Assembly (NCBI GenBank): GCA_964630305.1
Contig: CAZVTR010000007.1
Span: 1 to 63,451, forward strand
Reading direction: 5' to 3'
DNA: 63,451 nucleotides
DNA from: JAKPPT01 sp964630305
Lineage (GTDB): Bacteria; Spirochaetota; Spirochaetia; Treponematales; UBA12059
Part shown: positions 7,935 to 16,447 of the stretch, piece after piece
Layout of the letters: each line of letters opens with the position of its first letter
Numbering within the stretch: the stretch's first letter is position 1
Notes under the pieces: model-generated
Told to the model about the DNA's origin: nothing
Database searches by the model: none
Seen by the model: only the letters and a program-made list of their open reading frames with translations
Position numbers and translations under genes: made by a program

Positions 7935-9551
7935 ATGTTACAGCTGCTTCAGGATACAAATCATATTAAAATTGTTTATAATGCGTCTCTGCTCTTTGTT
8001 CATACTCCCTGGAAACCAATATTCAAAGTGCTTTTCAATATAAATGGCAAAAAACGATCCATACCGATACGGCATATCACAGCAGCTCAAAATGATACAC
8101 ATAGCATTACACTAACATGTAAAGGATTGATTGAAGTTATACTCCAGGAAACAAAAGATGTTCTGCACATAACATATCCATTACTGCCCGAACACACAGA
8201 GGCTATTGTTATTACCAGCGTAACCAACAAAAAAGTTTATATACCTGATATCTGGAAGCTTAAAAAACTTATGGTAAAGCGTAGTCTATCCTGCGAATTC
8301 CCAGGCCCATACATGTATACCACCAATACATTTATTGCAGGTGTAAAAACAGGTTCTATAAAAATAAAAACAACTGCTGCGCATATTATAATTAAGACAC
8401 CTCCAGAAGGGTTTGCTGTAGCCAGCGGAGGAAATTTTTATGAATCTGCATCAAACATTCATAGATTGATTAGTAAACAAGCAATATCCGATTTCCCTCC
8501 AGCTGGGATATATTTTCTTGGCGGAGGGGGCGACATTGCATTATCATGCAAAGTTCAAACCATGCTTGATTCACATATACCTAGCCGGGGTGTGCTCTTT
8601 GCAGACCTATTTCCCGATGCATCCCTATCGCAATCGGCGTGGTTATCACACTATCCTGACCTCAGCGGGGAAACTCATTGTTATGCTCAATCTGGAATGA
8701 TACCGTGTGCTTTGCTGCCAATAGAATTGGAACACGGAAGCAGACAAACAACTGTTCATTACTCACAGGAAATCTTTAAAACATTGAAAAGTGCAGGTAT
8801 TGTGTTTCTAGGGTTACAATCACGTTCTTCTATGCCTGACTATTCGCAAAAAAAATTAGCAGAATATACTCTTAAAAGTGCAAATCAGCATAACTTTCCT
8901 ATTTGTTTTAGCTGTGCTGAGACTCTCCCTATACGGCACACATATCAAATTTATTACCTCACTCCAATGCAAACATCAGCACAACGTATCACAATGCTAT
9001 ACAGGGCTTCATATGGAGCTTTTTCAATTACTGCTCCAGCCCTAACTCTAAATACTAATATATGGGACGAGTGCTCGTCATTTATGGCGGCTCTCGAATA
9101 TGCTGTTTTTTCTCCAGTGATATTGCTTGACCTGGGTACTACATTGGAAAGAACAGTTTCTTTTATGACACACCAGCAAGGTAAAATTTTACAGACAATG
9201 CTCGGACTTCATTCTCAACTAATGCCATACCATAATTATTGTTTGCAAAATTTCATGACTCATCAAGCGCCGGTTCATTATATTCCCAGCTTAATGAATA
9301 ATACAGGTTTTACAAATACATTCATGTATGGTCCAGATTTATTTATTGGACTCCGCACTAACAGCCATCAAAAAAGACTAAAATTGATACTCCCTAGAGG
9401 AACATGGATACATTTCTGGACAGGGCTGCAATATGACAGCGGTTCTGTAGTGATAAATGTTCCCCCGGGATATCCAGCAATATTTTATAAACCAGAAAGT
9501 GAATTTGCTAATCTTTTTGATTCTATTAGAAGAACTGGAAAAAATCTCTAA
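7935..9551 (+). CDS. Glycoside hydrolase family 31-like protein, apparently lacking catalytic acids
   Basis: The C-terminal half of this 538-residue protein matches the GH31 pattern: LGLHSQLMPYHNYCLQNF, then APVHYIP, YGPDLFIGLRT, LPRGTWIHFWTG and VPPGYPAIFYKPES. These correspond to the end of the TIM barrel and the following beta-sandwich of alpha-glucosidases/xylosidases. The N-terminal part is beta-rich like the GH31 N-domain. I cannot find the nucleophile motif (W-x-D-x-N-E), and the GD acid/base motif before the conserved Trp is replaced (TLNTNIWDEC). It is shorter than typical GH31 enzymes. There is no signal peptide, so it should be cytoplasmic. It may be a non-catalytic relative or act on an unusual substrate. 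A transporter gene follows 19 nt downstream. Confidence 0.5.
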   Translation: MLQLLQDTNHIKIVYNASLLFVHTPWKPIFKVLFNINGKKRSIPIRHITAAQNDTHSITLTCKGLIEVILQETKDVLHITYPLLPEHTEAIVITSVTNKKVYIPDIWKLKKLMVKRSLSCEFPGPYMYTTNTFIAGVKTGSIKIKTTAAHIIIKTPPEGFAVASGGNFYESASNIHRLISKQAISDFPPAGIYFLGGGGDIALSCKVQTMLDSHIPSRGVLFADLFPDASLSQSAWLSHYPDLSGETHCYAQSGMIPCALLPIELEHGSRQTTVHYSQEIFKTLKSAGIVFLGLQSRSSMPDYSQKKLAEYTLKSANQHNFPICFSCAETLPIRHTYQIYYLTPMQTSAQRITMLYRASYGAFSITAPALTLNTNIWDECSSFMAALEYAVFSPVILLDLGTTLERTVSFMTHQQGKILQTMLGLHSQLMPYHNYCLQNFMTHQAPVHYIPSLMNNTGFTNTFMYGPDLFIGLRTNSHQKRLKLILPRGTWIHFWTGLQYDSGSVVINVPPGYPAIFYKPESEFANLFDSIRRTGKNL

Positions 9552-9570
9552 GGCATAGTAAAGTTATTCT

Positions 9571-10389
9571 ATGAAATTATTTTCAACCGGTATGGCAGTC
9601 ATGGGCTCTCTGATAATTTCCCTTGGTTTAGTTCTTCAAAAACGCGGAGTTGCTTGGTTTAAACATACCGACAAAAAATCAGCAGAATTCAAATTGCTAA
9701 GAAATATATGGTTCCTCGGTTTTGCACTCAATAATTTACTTTCTATATTTTATTACTTTGCGCTCAAAGGATTGAGCGCCTCTGTTGTTGGTGCCATGAT
9801 GGGTCTTAACATTATTTTTAGTGCCATATTTTCTAGACTAATTCTTAAAGAACACCTTTCAAAAACTGTTATTGCTCTATCAATTATCCTAGTAATATTC
9901 ATTGCCATGGCAAACTTAACAAGTCCTGAAGAAAAAGCAGTACCTATTCCAGCAGAATCTGAGATTTATCTTTTCTTTGCATTACCATTTTGTATGACAG
10001 CAGTTGCACAATTGCTTAAAAAAAATTCAGTCATTAAAGGTGAACCATACGCTATACTCTTTGCAGCCTCAGCAGGCTCACTTGAAGGATTTATTATTAT
10101 ACTCATTAAAGCACTGCAAGCAAGTAAAGGCAGCAATCCTCTTTTTTATTTTAGTTCCCCATACTTATATCTCTATATTCTAGCCAGTGTTTCGCTTATC
10201 ATGTTTATGCAAGTTGCATATTCTCATGGACGCATGACAAGAACCGGTCCGGTGCTATGGGCAATGCAAATTTTATATCCAGTTGTAATATCTTATATCA
10301 GTTTTGGCACACAATTTATTCCTTTACAAACAACTGCATTTGCAGGAATTATATTGTGTGTAATCTTAATTCAGCTTAAAAAGACTTGA
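9571..10389 (+). CDS. DMT-superfamily (NIPA/EamA-like) membrane transporter
   Basis: This 272-residue integral membrane protein has about nine hydrophobic helices and the DMT-type opening GSLIISLGLVLQKRGVAWF, close to NIPA magnesium-transporter-like proteins. A second conserved stretch is GLSASVVGAMMGLNIIFSAIFS. The substrate cannot be assigned: NIPA relatives move Mg2+, EamA relatives move metabolites. It starts 19 nt after the GH31-like gene and probably shares its transcript. The Shine-Dalgarno sequence is weak. Confidence 0.75.
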   Translation: MKLFSTGMAVMGSLIISLGLVLQKRGVAWFKHTDKKSAEFKLLRNIWFLGFALNNLLSIFYYFALKGLSASVVGAMMGLNIIFSAIFSRLILKEHLSKTVIALSIILVIFIAMANLTSPEEKAVPIPAESEIYLFFALPFCMTAVAQLLKKNSVIKGEPYAILFAASAGSLEGFIIILIKALQASKGSNPLFYFSSPYLYLYILASVSLIMFMQVAYSHGRMTRTGPVLWAMQILYPVVISYISFGTQFIPLQTTAFAGIILCVILIQLKKT

Positions 10390-10462
10390 AAGTATAATGT
10401 TAATTAAATCTTTTTTATATATAAAAAATCATGAATATTCTTAATATAATTTTAACCTAGAA

Positions 10463-10963
10463 TTAATCACTAAGCTTTTCGCGTATTACAGCTGCAATTT
10501 CCTCTTTTGGTTTTCCTAATGCACAGGCAATTTCATCCTGTAAGAGATTGAGCGCTGCCTCATATAATTTACGTTCCAGAATTGGAAGCTCTTTAACCTT
10601 AGAACGGAAATATAACGAACGGACAACGGTGCTTATATCGAATATCGATCCCTTTTTTAAAAGATCAAGATTCATCTGATAACGAAGTTTCCAATCTGTA
10701 GGAGCTGCTGTATGCTGCTCAGTAATATACTGCAATGCTTTTTCTGCATCTTGTTTGCTTACGATAGGCCGAATACCTAATTCATCAGCTTTGTCAACCG
10801 GAACAAGCACAGTCATATCTGAAAAATGGAGATAAATTACATAGTAAAGGAATTTATTTTCTCTAAATTCCTTTTCAACAATATCAGTTATTTTTCCTAC
10901 ACCCTGGCTCGGGTACACGATTTGTTCATTGATTTTATACTTGCAATTCCGCGCTTTACTCAT
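10463..10963 (-). CDS. carD: CarD-family RNA polymerase-binding transcription regulator
   Basis: This 166-residue protein has the N-terminal Tudor-like RNA-polymerase interaction domain (KINEQIVYPSQGVGKITDI) seen in CarD/CdnL and TRCF. A helical C-terminal domain of about 100 residues follows and in the family contacts promoter DNA. Family members stabilise open complexes, notably at rRNA promoters. The promoter at 10973-11001 leaves only nine bases between the -10 box and the ATG, with no Shine-Dalgarno sequence, so the transcript is nearly leaderless. It is divergent from ridA. Confidence 0.9.
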   Translation of the reverse strand: MSKARNCKYKINEQIVYPSQGVGKITDIVEKEFRENKFLYYVIYLHFSDMTVLVPVDKADELGIRPIVSKQDAEKALQYITEQHTAAPTDWKLRYQMNLDLLKKGSIFDISTVVRSLYFRSKVKELPILERKLYEAALNLLQDEIACALGKPKEEIAAVIREKLSD

Positions 10964-10972
10964 TGTAACACC

Positions 10973-11001
10973 ATTATATGATGAAAAACTAAAAAAGTCA
11001 A
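10973..11001 (-). promoter_or_regulatory. carD promoter
   Basis: On the minus strand, TTGACT (10996-11001), a 17-nt spacer and TATAAT (10973-10978) form a near-perfect promoter. It ends nine bases before the carD ATG at 10963. Confidence 0.7.
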
Positions 11002-11029
11002 AGGCACCAGTAGTGCTATAATTCAGTAT

Positions 11030-11059
11030 TTGACAGATAATAGGTTTATAGGCAATACT
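11030..11059 (+). promoter_or_regulatory. ridA operon promoter
   Basis: TTGACA (11030-11035), an 18-nt spacer and AATACT (11054-11059) lie upstream of ridA. The ribosome binding site AAAGGAGCG follows before the ATG at 11092. Confidence 0.5.
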
Positions 11060-11091
11060 ATTTTAAAATTCAATAAAAGGAGCGTTCTAGT

Positions 11092-11472
11092 ATGGAAATT
11101 ATTAACACCAGCCGTGCACCGGCAGCCATCGGACCATATTCTCAGGCCATTAAAGTGAAAGCAGGCAACCTTCTTTTTTGTTCAGGGCAACTAGGTATCA
11201 ATCCTATTACTGGATCTATTGAAGGTGATGTTGTAGCACAAGCCAAACAAGCACTAGAAAATCTAAAAGCCATTGCAGAAGCTGCCGGAACATCATTAGA
11301 ACAGGCTGTAAAAACTACTATTTTTCTTACCGATATGAATGACTTTCCTAAAGTTAATGAAATCTATGCGTCATATTTCCCTGGCAACAAACCAGCTCGA
11401 TCTACTATTGCAGTATCAGCACTGCCCAAACAAGGGTTAGTAGAAATTGAAGCAGTGCTACTCTGTCCATGA
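11092..11472 (+). CDS. ridA: RidA family 2-iminobutanoate/2-iminopropanoate deaminase
   Basis: RidA hydrolyses reactive enamine/imine intermediates such as 2-aminoacrylate that PLP enzymes release. The 126-residue length is typical. Family motifs are APAAIGPYSQAIKV, LLFCSGQLGINP, KTTIFLTDMNDFPKVNE and KPARSTIAVSALPKQGLVE; the last holds the substrate-carboxylate Arg and is followed by the conserved Glu. AAAGGAGCG is the ribosome binding site. It is followed at once by a PLP-dependent beta-lyase gene, the kind of enzyme whose by-product RidA removes. Confidence 0.95.
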   Translation: MEIINTSRAPAAIGPYSQAIKVKAGNLLFCSGQLGINPITGSIEGDVVAQAKQALENLKAIAEAAGTSLEQAVKTTIFLTDMNDFPKVNEIYASYFPGNKPARSTIAVSALPKQGLVEIEAVLLCP

Positions 11473-11480
11473 GGAATAAT

Positions 11481-12641
11481 ATGTTTGATGAAATTATTGA
11501 CAGGAAACCGTTTAACAGTATCAAATGGAGCTACCTCGCTTCCTGCAGTGACAATACTGAGAATATACTCCCTATGTGGATTGCCGATCTTGATCTTCCT
11601 GTGCATGAAAACATTTTTAATGCAATAATGAGGCGCGCACAGCATCCAATATATGGCTATGCCGGGCTCCCTGAATACTACTATACATCATTCATCAATT
11701 GGATGAAAAAAAGGCATCAAACACAGATCCAAAAAGAGTGGATTGCATTTTCACCTGGCATTGTACCAGCAATTTCTAATATACTGAGAAAATTTTCCCG
11801 GCCCGGTGATGGAATTGTTATTATGCCTCCGGTGTACCATCCATTTAAAATGGTTATAGAAAAAAATGGCAGAACCGTACGAGAAGCCCCGCTCATCAAT
11901 ACCAACGGCTATTACTCAATTGATTTTGATAAGCTGGAGCAAGTTTCAAAAGGAGCTCGGATTCTCATACTGTGCTCTCCGCATAATCCAGTTGGACGAG
12001 TATGGAGCGAACTTGAGCTTAAATCAATTGCAGATATAGCCTGCAGCAATGATCTCATAGTGGTAGCTGATGAAATTCATGGCGACATCGTCTTTGAACC
12101 GAATAAGCAAATACCTATTATTAAGGCAGATGCACGCTTTATGGACCGAACCATATCATGCTGGGCACCCAGTAAAACCTTTAACATACCTGGTCTGCAA
12201 ACATCGTACATTATTATACCCGATAAAGATTTCATGAATATGTATAAAGAAGAGCTCGATGCATCAGGTTTAGGTGTTCCTAACTGTTTTGGCCCCGATG
12301 CTGCTGCTGCAGCATATGAAGAAGGATCTAGTTGGCTTGATAAGCTTTTGGATTTCTTAAACGCCAACCATGAATTTCTGCGTTCTCATCTTACTGCGAG
12401 CATACCGGGAATTGTTGTAAGCCCTGCTCAGGGAACTTATTTAGCATGGCTTGATTTCCGTGCATTGAATATCAGCGATGACTTGCATAATTTTCTCATA
12501 ACTAAAGCAAGCCTCTGGCTCGATGCTGGTTCACGTTTTGGAACAGGAGGTGCTGGTTTTATGAGAATGAACATAGGATGCCCAAGAACAGTATTAGAAA
12601 AAGCATTACAACAATTAGAACGAGCGATAAAAGAAAGTTAA
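11481..12641 (+). CDS. PatB/MalY-type PLP-dependent C-S beta-lyase/aminotransferase
   Basis: This fold-type I PLP enzyme of about 386 residues resembles the PatB/MalY cystathionine beta-lyases: LPMWIADLDLPVHENI at the N-terminus, CSPHNPVGRVW, VVADEIHGDIVF and the PLP lysine in WAPSKTFNIPGLQTS. It should cleave cystathionine or cysteine conjugates to a thiol, ammonia and pyruvate through an aminoacrylate intermediate. An ATG at 11469 overlaps the ridA stop, but the ATG at 11481 has GAGGA at a good distance (11471-11475) and is preferred. The gene is coupled to ridA. Confidence 0.88.
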   Translation: MFDEIIDRKPFNSIKWSYLASCSDNTENILPMWIADLDLPVHENIFNAIMRRAQHPIYGYAGLPEYYYTSFINWMKKRHQTQIQKEWIAFSPGIVPAISNILRKFSRPGDGIVIMPPVYHPFKMVIEKNGRTVREAPLINTNGYYSIDFDKLEQVSKGARILILCSPHNPVGRVWSELELKSIADIACSNDLIVVADEIHGDIVFEPNKQIPIIKADARFMDRTISCWAPSKTFNIPGLQTSYIIIPDKDFMNMYKEELDASGLGVPNCFGPDAAAAAYEEGSSWLDKLLDFLNANHEFLRSHLTASIPGIVVSPAQGTYLAWLDFRALNISDDLHNFLITKASLWLDAGSRFGTGGAGFMRMNIGCPRTVLEKALQQLERAIKES

Positions 12642-12668
12642 TTTTAATAAAGCATCCAAGGAGTAACC

Positions 12669-15395
12669 ATGCAATATTTTTCGAACTATCAGGATGAAAA
12701 TAGCAACAATCATACAACTGAAGCGCCACAAACAGCAAATACCGCCAGCAACAATACGCAGAATAATCAAAAAATAAAGCAAAAAAAGAAAAAAGGATTT
12801 TTTCATAAATTGTTGATAACTATAATGCTTTTGTTTACCGTAATCTTGCTGTGCATTGGAATTTTGCTGATAGTTGGTATCGTTGATACAAAACCCGTCT
12901 ATGCAGTTACTCCTGATAACTTTTCTATGCATATCTATGTTGACAATGTCTATAAGCTGGTGCAGGCATCGCTGGATACAAAGGCTGTTGATATGATACT
13001 TGCAGGTGCATCGTTAGGCAATATTAGAAGCACACTCCAAGATCTTAGAAAACAGCCTTTTATCCACTCAAAATATTTTAAAATGCTGGCGAATTTTCCT
13101 GTCTATGCATCACTCTATGCAGACAACTCCTTTCTTATTATTGCAGATTTAGGTATTCGTTCTGGGTTTACAAGGCTCATTCCTTTATTGTTTCCGCTAG
13201 TACAAAATCAGGTATCTGCATTAAAAAAGATTGACGAAGAAAATATTTCATACTATGCTTTTGAATCAGGAACTAATCCAATTTTTCTCTATTTTGATAA
13301 AAATCTAATTTTAGCTTCCAGCAGCAAAAAACTACTAAAAACTGCTGTCCTTAACAATCACAATTCAGAATTGGTAAAAAGCATTATTGCCAATAAGCCA
13401 TATGGATTATTTAGTATTTCAGTAAAAGCAAATGAGTTAGCTGGCATGATTTCTGCTTCTAACGACCCAATACTTGAAAAAATTTTTGACTATACTTCGT
13501 TTTCTAATATTATAACAATTAATTTTAATCTAAATAATGAAGATCTCTATATCGGCACAAATATTCCGCTCAACCAAGATGCTAAAGGAAGCATGAAACC
13601 AGTATTATACCGGCAATCAAAAGTCCCTGGCATTTTAAACTACCTTCCTGACACATGTGTCTACAGTACAATTTTTGCTGCAGGAAAGCCAGAGGAGCTC
13701 TGGCAAGCAGCTGCTGATTTACTTTCTCCAGCTATAATCAATTCTAAACAAAAAGCCGATACTGCGATGTCATTGCTCTTTGGATTTAACAGTGATGAAC
13801 TGTTATTCTCATGGACAGGCAATGAACTAGGAATGTTTTCTATCGCTGAATCAGTTGATCATGTATTTTTTATAAAAATTGCAGATGAAAACAAGCGTAA
13901 AAAAGTATTTGAAAAACTATTTAGCAATTTTTTTGTTGATGAAAAAAGTAATATTGTCATAGACGGCATTCGTATGACCCGTATAGAATTTCCTGATTAT
14001 CTCCGCGCATTGCTTGAACAATTTAAAATTGTTCTCATAGAACCATATTTTGTTGTATATAATAATTATCTTCTGCTTTCATCGTCTGCTGAGACATTGG
14101 CAAAAATTATAAACAAACACAAAAACAATACAACGCTTACCAAAAGCGAAAACTGGCGCATGTTACCGCTTGGGAATAGCGACAGCATGATTTTTGTATT
14201 TTATAATTTAAACTTTACAACTCCTGCTCTTTTCCGCTCTTTCCCTCCAGCTATCCAGAGTATTCTAAAACTATATCGATTAGGCACATTGAGACTTTCA
14301 TCTAACGGCACAGTATTACAGTGTACAATTTCCGCAATACCCATACAACAAGAGGGACTTGCTGAACTTGAAGGCTTTCCTATCGATACAGGGAAAAATC
14401 CTGAAGCAGGCATCGATGGCGGCTTAAACAACCGCGGCAAACCATTTCTTTTCTGGGCAAATGGTTCCACCATCATAAGCCTAAACCTGCTCACAAAAGA
14501 ACAATATACATTCGATGCGGGGAGCACTGTGTATATTGCTGTAGAGAAATTAGGAACTATTATAAAAGCTGTATGGGCTGTGACTGACACAGGAGCAGTA
14601 TATCAGCTTAATGAAAAACTTGAAAAGCAAAATAGTTTTACGCTTAATACAAATAGTAAAATATCTGCACAACCTTTTTATGGTAATAAAAAACTATTTA
14701 TTCCAGCAGGAACTAATTTAACTATAGTACATCCTGACGGCAGTCAATCCTTATTTCCAGAGCTCCCAGGAAAAATAAAAAATTCACCAGCACTATCTGA
14801 GAACTTGATTGCAATAGCACCTCGCACTTTTGAAGGCGAGATATATCTTTTTAACTATGATGGAATCCTTACAAATGGATACCCTTTTATTACCAATGCC
14901 CTACCAGCATGCTCTCCCGCTGTAATAGAAAGCAAAGAAGGTGTTTACGTAATTGCCTGTACTGAAACTAAAACAATTTATTGTATTGATAATAGCGGAC
15001 AGTTACTCAACGGCTATCCAATTACCTTAACTGGAAATGTACTAGCAGGTCCGCGCTGGATACCTGACTGGAATGCATATACGGTTATAACCGATGATAA
15101 TGTTCTCTGGAAAATAAGTATTTCAGGTTCAATTATTAGTTCTACGCAGCTTAAAATTCAAACAGGAAAACCTGCAGATATACTTGTATTTAATATTGAC
15201 AAAAAAAGCACTGCAGAAATACTCGTTACCACAACAGGAAATGCTGTTTATGCATATGACAGTACATTATTTCCCGTTCCTGGTTTTCCAATTGCCGGTT
15301 ATGGTAAAGCTCTGTTTTTTGATGCTGACGGCAACGAAAGCACAGATATTATCACCATAAGCACCGATGGGGGTATTCATGCATACTCATACTAA
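12669..15395 (+). CDS. Large membrane-anchored protein with C-terminal beta-propeller-like repeats
   Basis: This 908-residue protein has a polar cytoplasmic N-terminus (about 1-40, lysine-rich just before the membrane), one TM helix at about 42-70 and a large extracytoplasmic region. Residues about 80-590 are mixed alpha/beta with no family I can name. From about 590 to the end, short repeats such as AGIDGGLNNRGKPFLFW, DNSGQLLNGYPI and DADGNESTDIITISTDGG resemble PQQ/FG-GAP beta-propeller blades. AAGGAG precedes the ATG. The next gene, a lipoprotein, starts inside its 3' end, so both are probably envelope proteins made together. Its function is unknown. Confidence 0.75.
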   Translation: MQYFSNYQDENSNNHTTEAPQTANTASNNTQNNQKIKQKKKKGFFHKLLITIMLLFTVILLCIGILLIVGIVDTKPVYAVTPDNFSMHIYVDNVYKLVQASLDTKAVDMILAGASLGNIRSTLQDLRKQPFIHSKYFKMLANFPVYASLYADNSFLIIADLGIRSGFTRLIPLLFPLVQNQVSALKKIDEENISYYAFESGTNPIFLYFDKNLILASSSKKLLKTAVLNNHNSELVKSIIANKPYGLFSISVKANELAGMISASNDPILEKIFDYTSFSNIITINFNLNNEDLYIGTNIPLNQDAKGSMKPVLYRQSKVPGILNYLPDTCVYSTIFAAGKPEELWQAAADLLSPAIINSKQKADTAMSLLFGFNSDELLFSWTGNELGMFSIAESVDHVFFIKIADENKRKKVFEKLFSNFFVDEKSNIVIDGIRMTRIEFPDYLRALLEQFKIVLIEPYFVVYNNYLLLSSSAETLAKIINKHKNNTTLTKSENWRMLPLGNSDSMIFVFYNLNFTTPALFRSFPPAIQSILKLYRLGTLRLSSNGTVLQCTISAIPIQQEGLAELEGFPIDTGKNPEAGIDGGLNNRGKPFLFWANGSTIISLNLLTKEQYTFDAGSTVYIAVEKLGTIIKAVWAVTDTGAVYQLNEKLEKQNSFTLNTNSKISAQPFYGNKKLFIPAGTNLTIVHPDGSQSLFPELPGKIKNSPALSENLIAIAPRTFEGEIYLFNYDGILTNGYPFITNALPACSPAVIESKEGVYVIACTETKTIYCIDNSGQLLNGYPITLTGNVLAGPRWIPDWNAYTVITDDNVLWKISISGSIISSTQLKIQTGKPADILVFNIDKKSTAEILVTTTGNAVYAYDSTLFPVPGFPIAGYGKALFFDADGNESTDIITISTDGGIHAYSY

Positions 15396-16446
15396 ACACA
15401 CGGTATTTATTATTATACTTGTTTTTATAATAGTAGCTTTATTATTTTTTTCTGGCTGTTCTACACTCCCAACAGATGTTCAATTTACTACTGAATTGAG
15501 CAGTCAATATACAAGCCTTCAAGAGCTTACAGTGCAAACTACCATGATCCGTCTTAAAGCCGATTCTAAAAATGCCATACAAATTCAAAAAGATATACAA
15601 AAAGCTATTAAAAACTCACAGAGTGAATCAGTTCTGCTTGCAAGCTTGTATGCACTATTGGGTCAAATGCAGACTGTATCAGGAGACAAAAAGAGTGCAG
15701 AGCTTAGCTTAAAACAAGCTCGTGCTTATAACCCAGGCTGCGAGGATAGCTTTATCCTGGAAATGCTTTTGCAAAATGACATAAGCGATAAAATCAAAAT
15801 AGTTTCACAAGGTATAACAAAAGCTGATACATCTCAGCGGCTCAGGTGTGAATTAGGAATATTATTTTTTAACACCGGTAATTATGCAGATGCACTTGCA
15901 CAATTTGATTCTGCGATACCATTTATGCCAGAATCCCTTGCTAGCTTATACTTGCCAATTCGGGATAAAACTCATGAATACCTGCAAGCTGGCGTTAAGC
16001 CTAATCAAATTATTTCAGAAAAGTTTACACTGGAAAAAATGATACTTATAACAAATTCTGAAACTTCGCTCCTTGTATGGTTTACCGGAATAGAGCGATG
16101 CGACACTGGTGTCTTGTTTGAGCGAATGAAAGGTTCCGGTTGGTTTCCGGATAATCCCCTCAATCCTAATGTTCTGGTTCGACGAAAGGATGCTGCATTG
16201 TTTTTCTGGTATATTATAACAAAAGGAGATTCGAGAAAACTCTATAAATACACTGAAAAGTATAAAGTGCAAAAGAAAAGCCCAATTGAAGATGTTCCCT
16301 ATGATTCTCCCTGGTTTAACGCAGTTATGGGAATTGTCGAAGAAGATATTTTAAAACTTAAAGATGGAAAATTTTTTGAACCGGATGCAATAATGACAGA
16401 AATAGAGTTTCGAAAAGCGCTTCAGGCTGTGACTAACTCAATATAA
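15379..16446 (+). CDS. Lipoprotein with TPR-like and SLH-like regions
   Basis: A signal peptide ends in the lipobox LFFSGCS, so this is a lipoprotein of about 355 residues. The middle has TPR-like helices (ELGILFFNTGNYADALAQFD). The C-terminus resembles an S-layer homology repeat (PIEDVPYDSPWFNAVMGIV and KFFEPDAIMTEIEFRKALQ), which in other bacteria binds cell-wall polymers. The start at 15379 lies 17 bases inside the previous gene with GGGGGT upstream; an alternative ATG at 15367 lacks a ribosome binding site. recG follows one base after the stop. Confidence 0.75.
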   Translation: MHTHTKHTVFIIILVFIIVALLFFSGCSTLPTDVQFTTELSSQYTSLQELTVQTTMIRLKADSKNAIQIQKDIQKAIKNSQSESVLLASLYALLGQMQTVSGDKKSAELSLKQARAYNPGCEDSFILEMLLQNDISDKIKIVSQGITKADTSQRLRCELGILFFNTGNYADALAQFDSAIPFMPESLASLYLPIRDKTHEYLQAGVKPNQIISEKFTLEKMILITNSETSLLVWFTGIERCDTGVLFERMKGSGWFPDNPLNPNVLVRRKDAALFFWYIITKGDSRKLYKYTEKYKVQKKSPIEDVPYDSPWFNAVMGIVEEDILKLKDGKFFEPDAIMTEIEFRKALQAVTNSI

Positions 16447-16447
16447 T

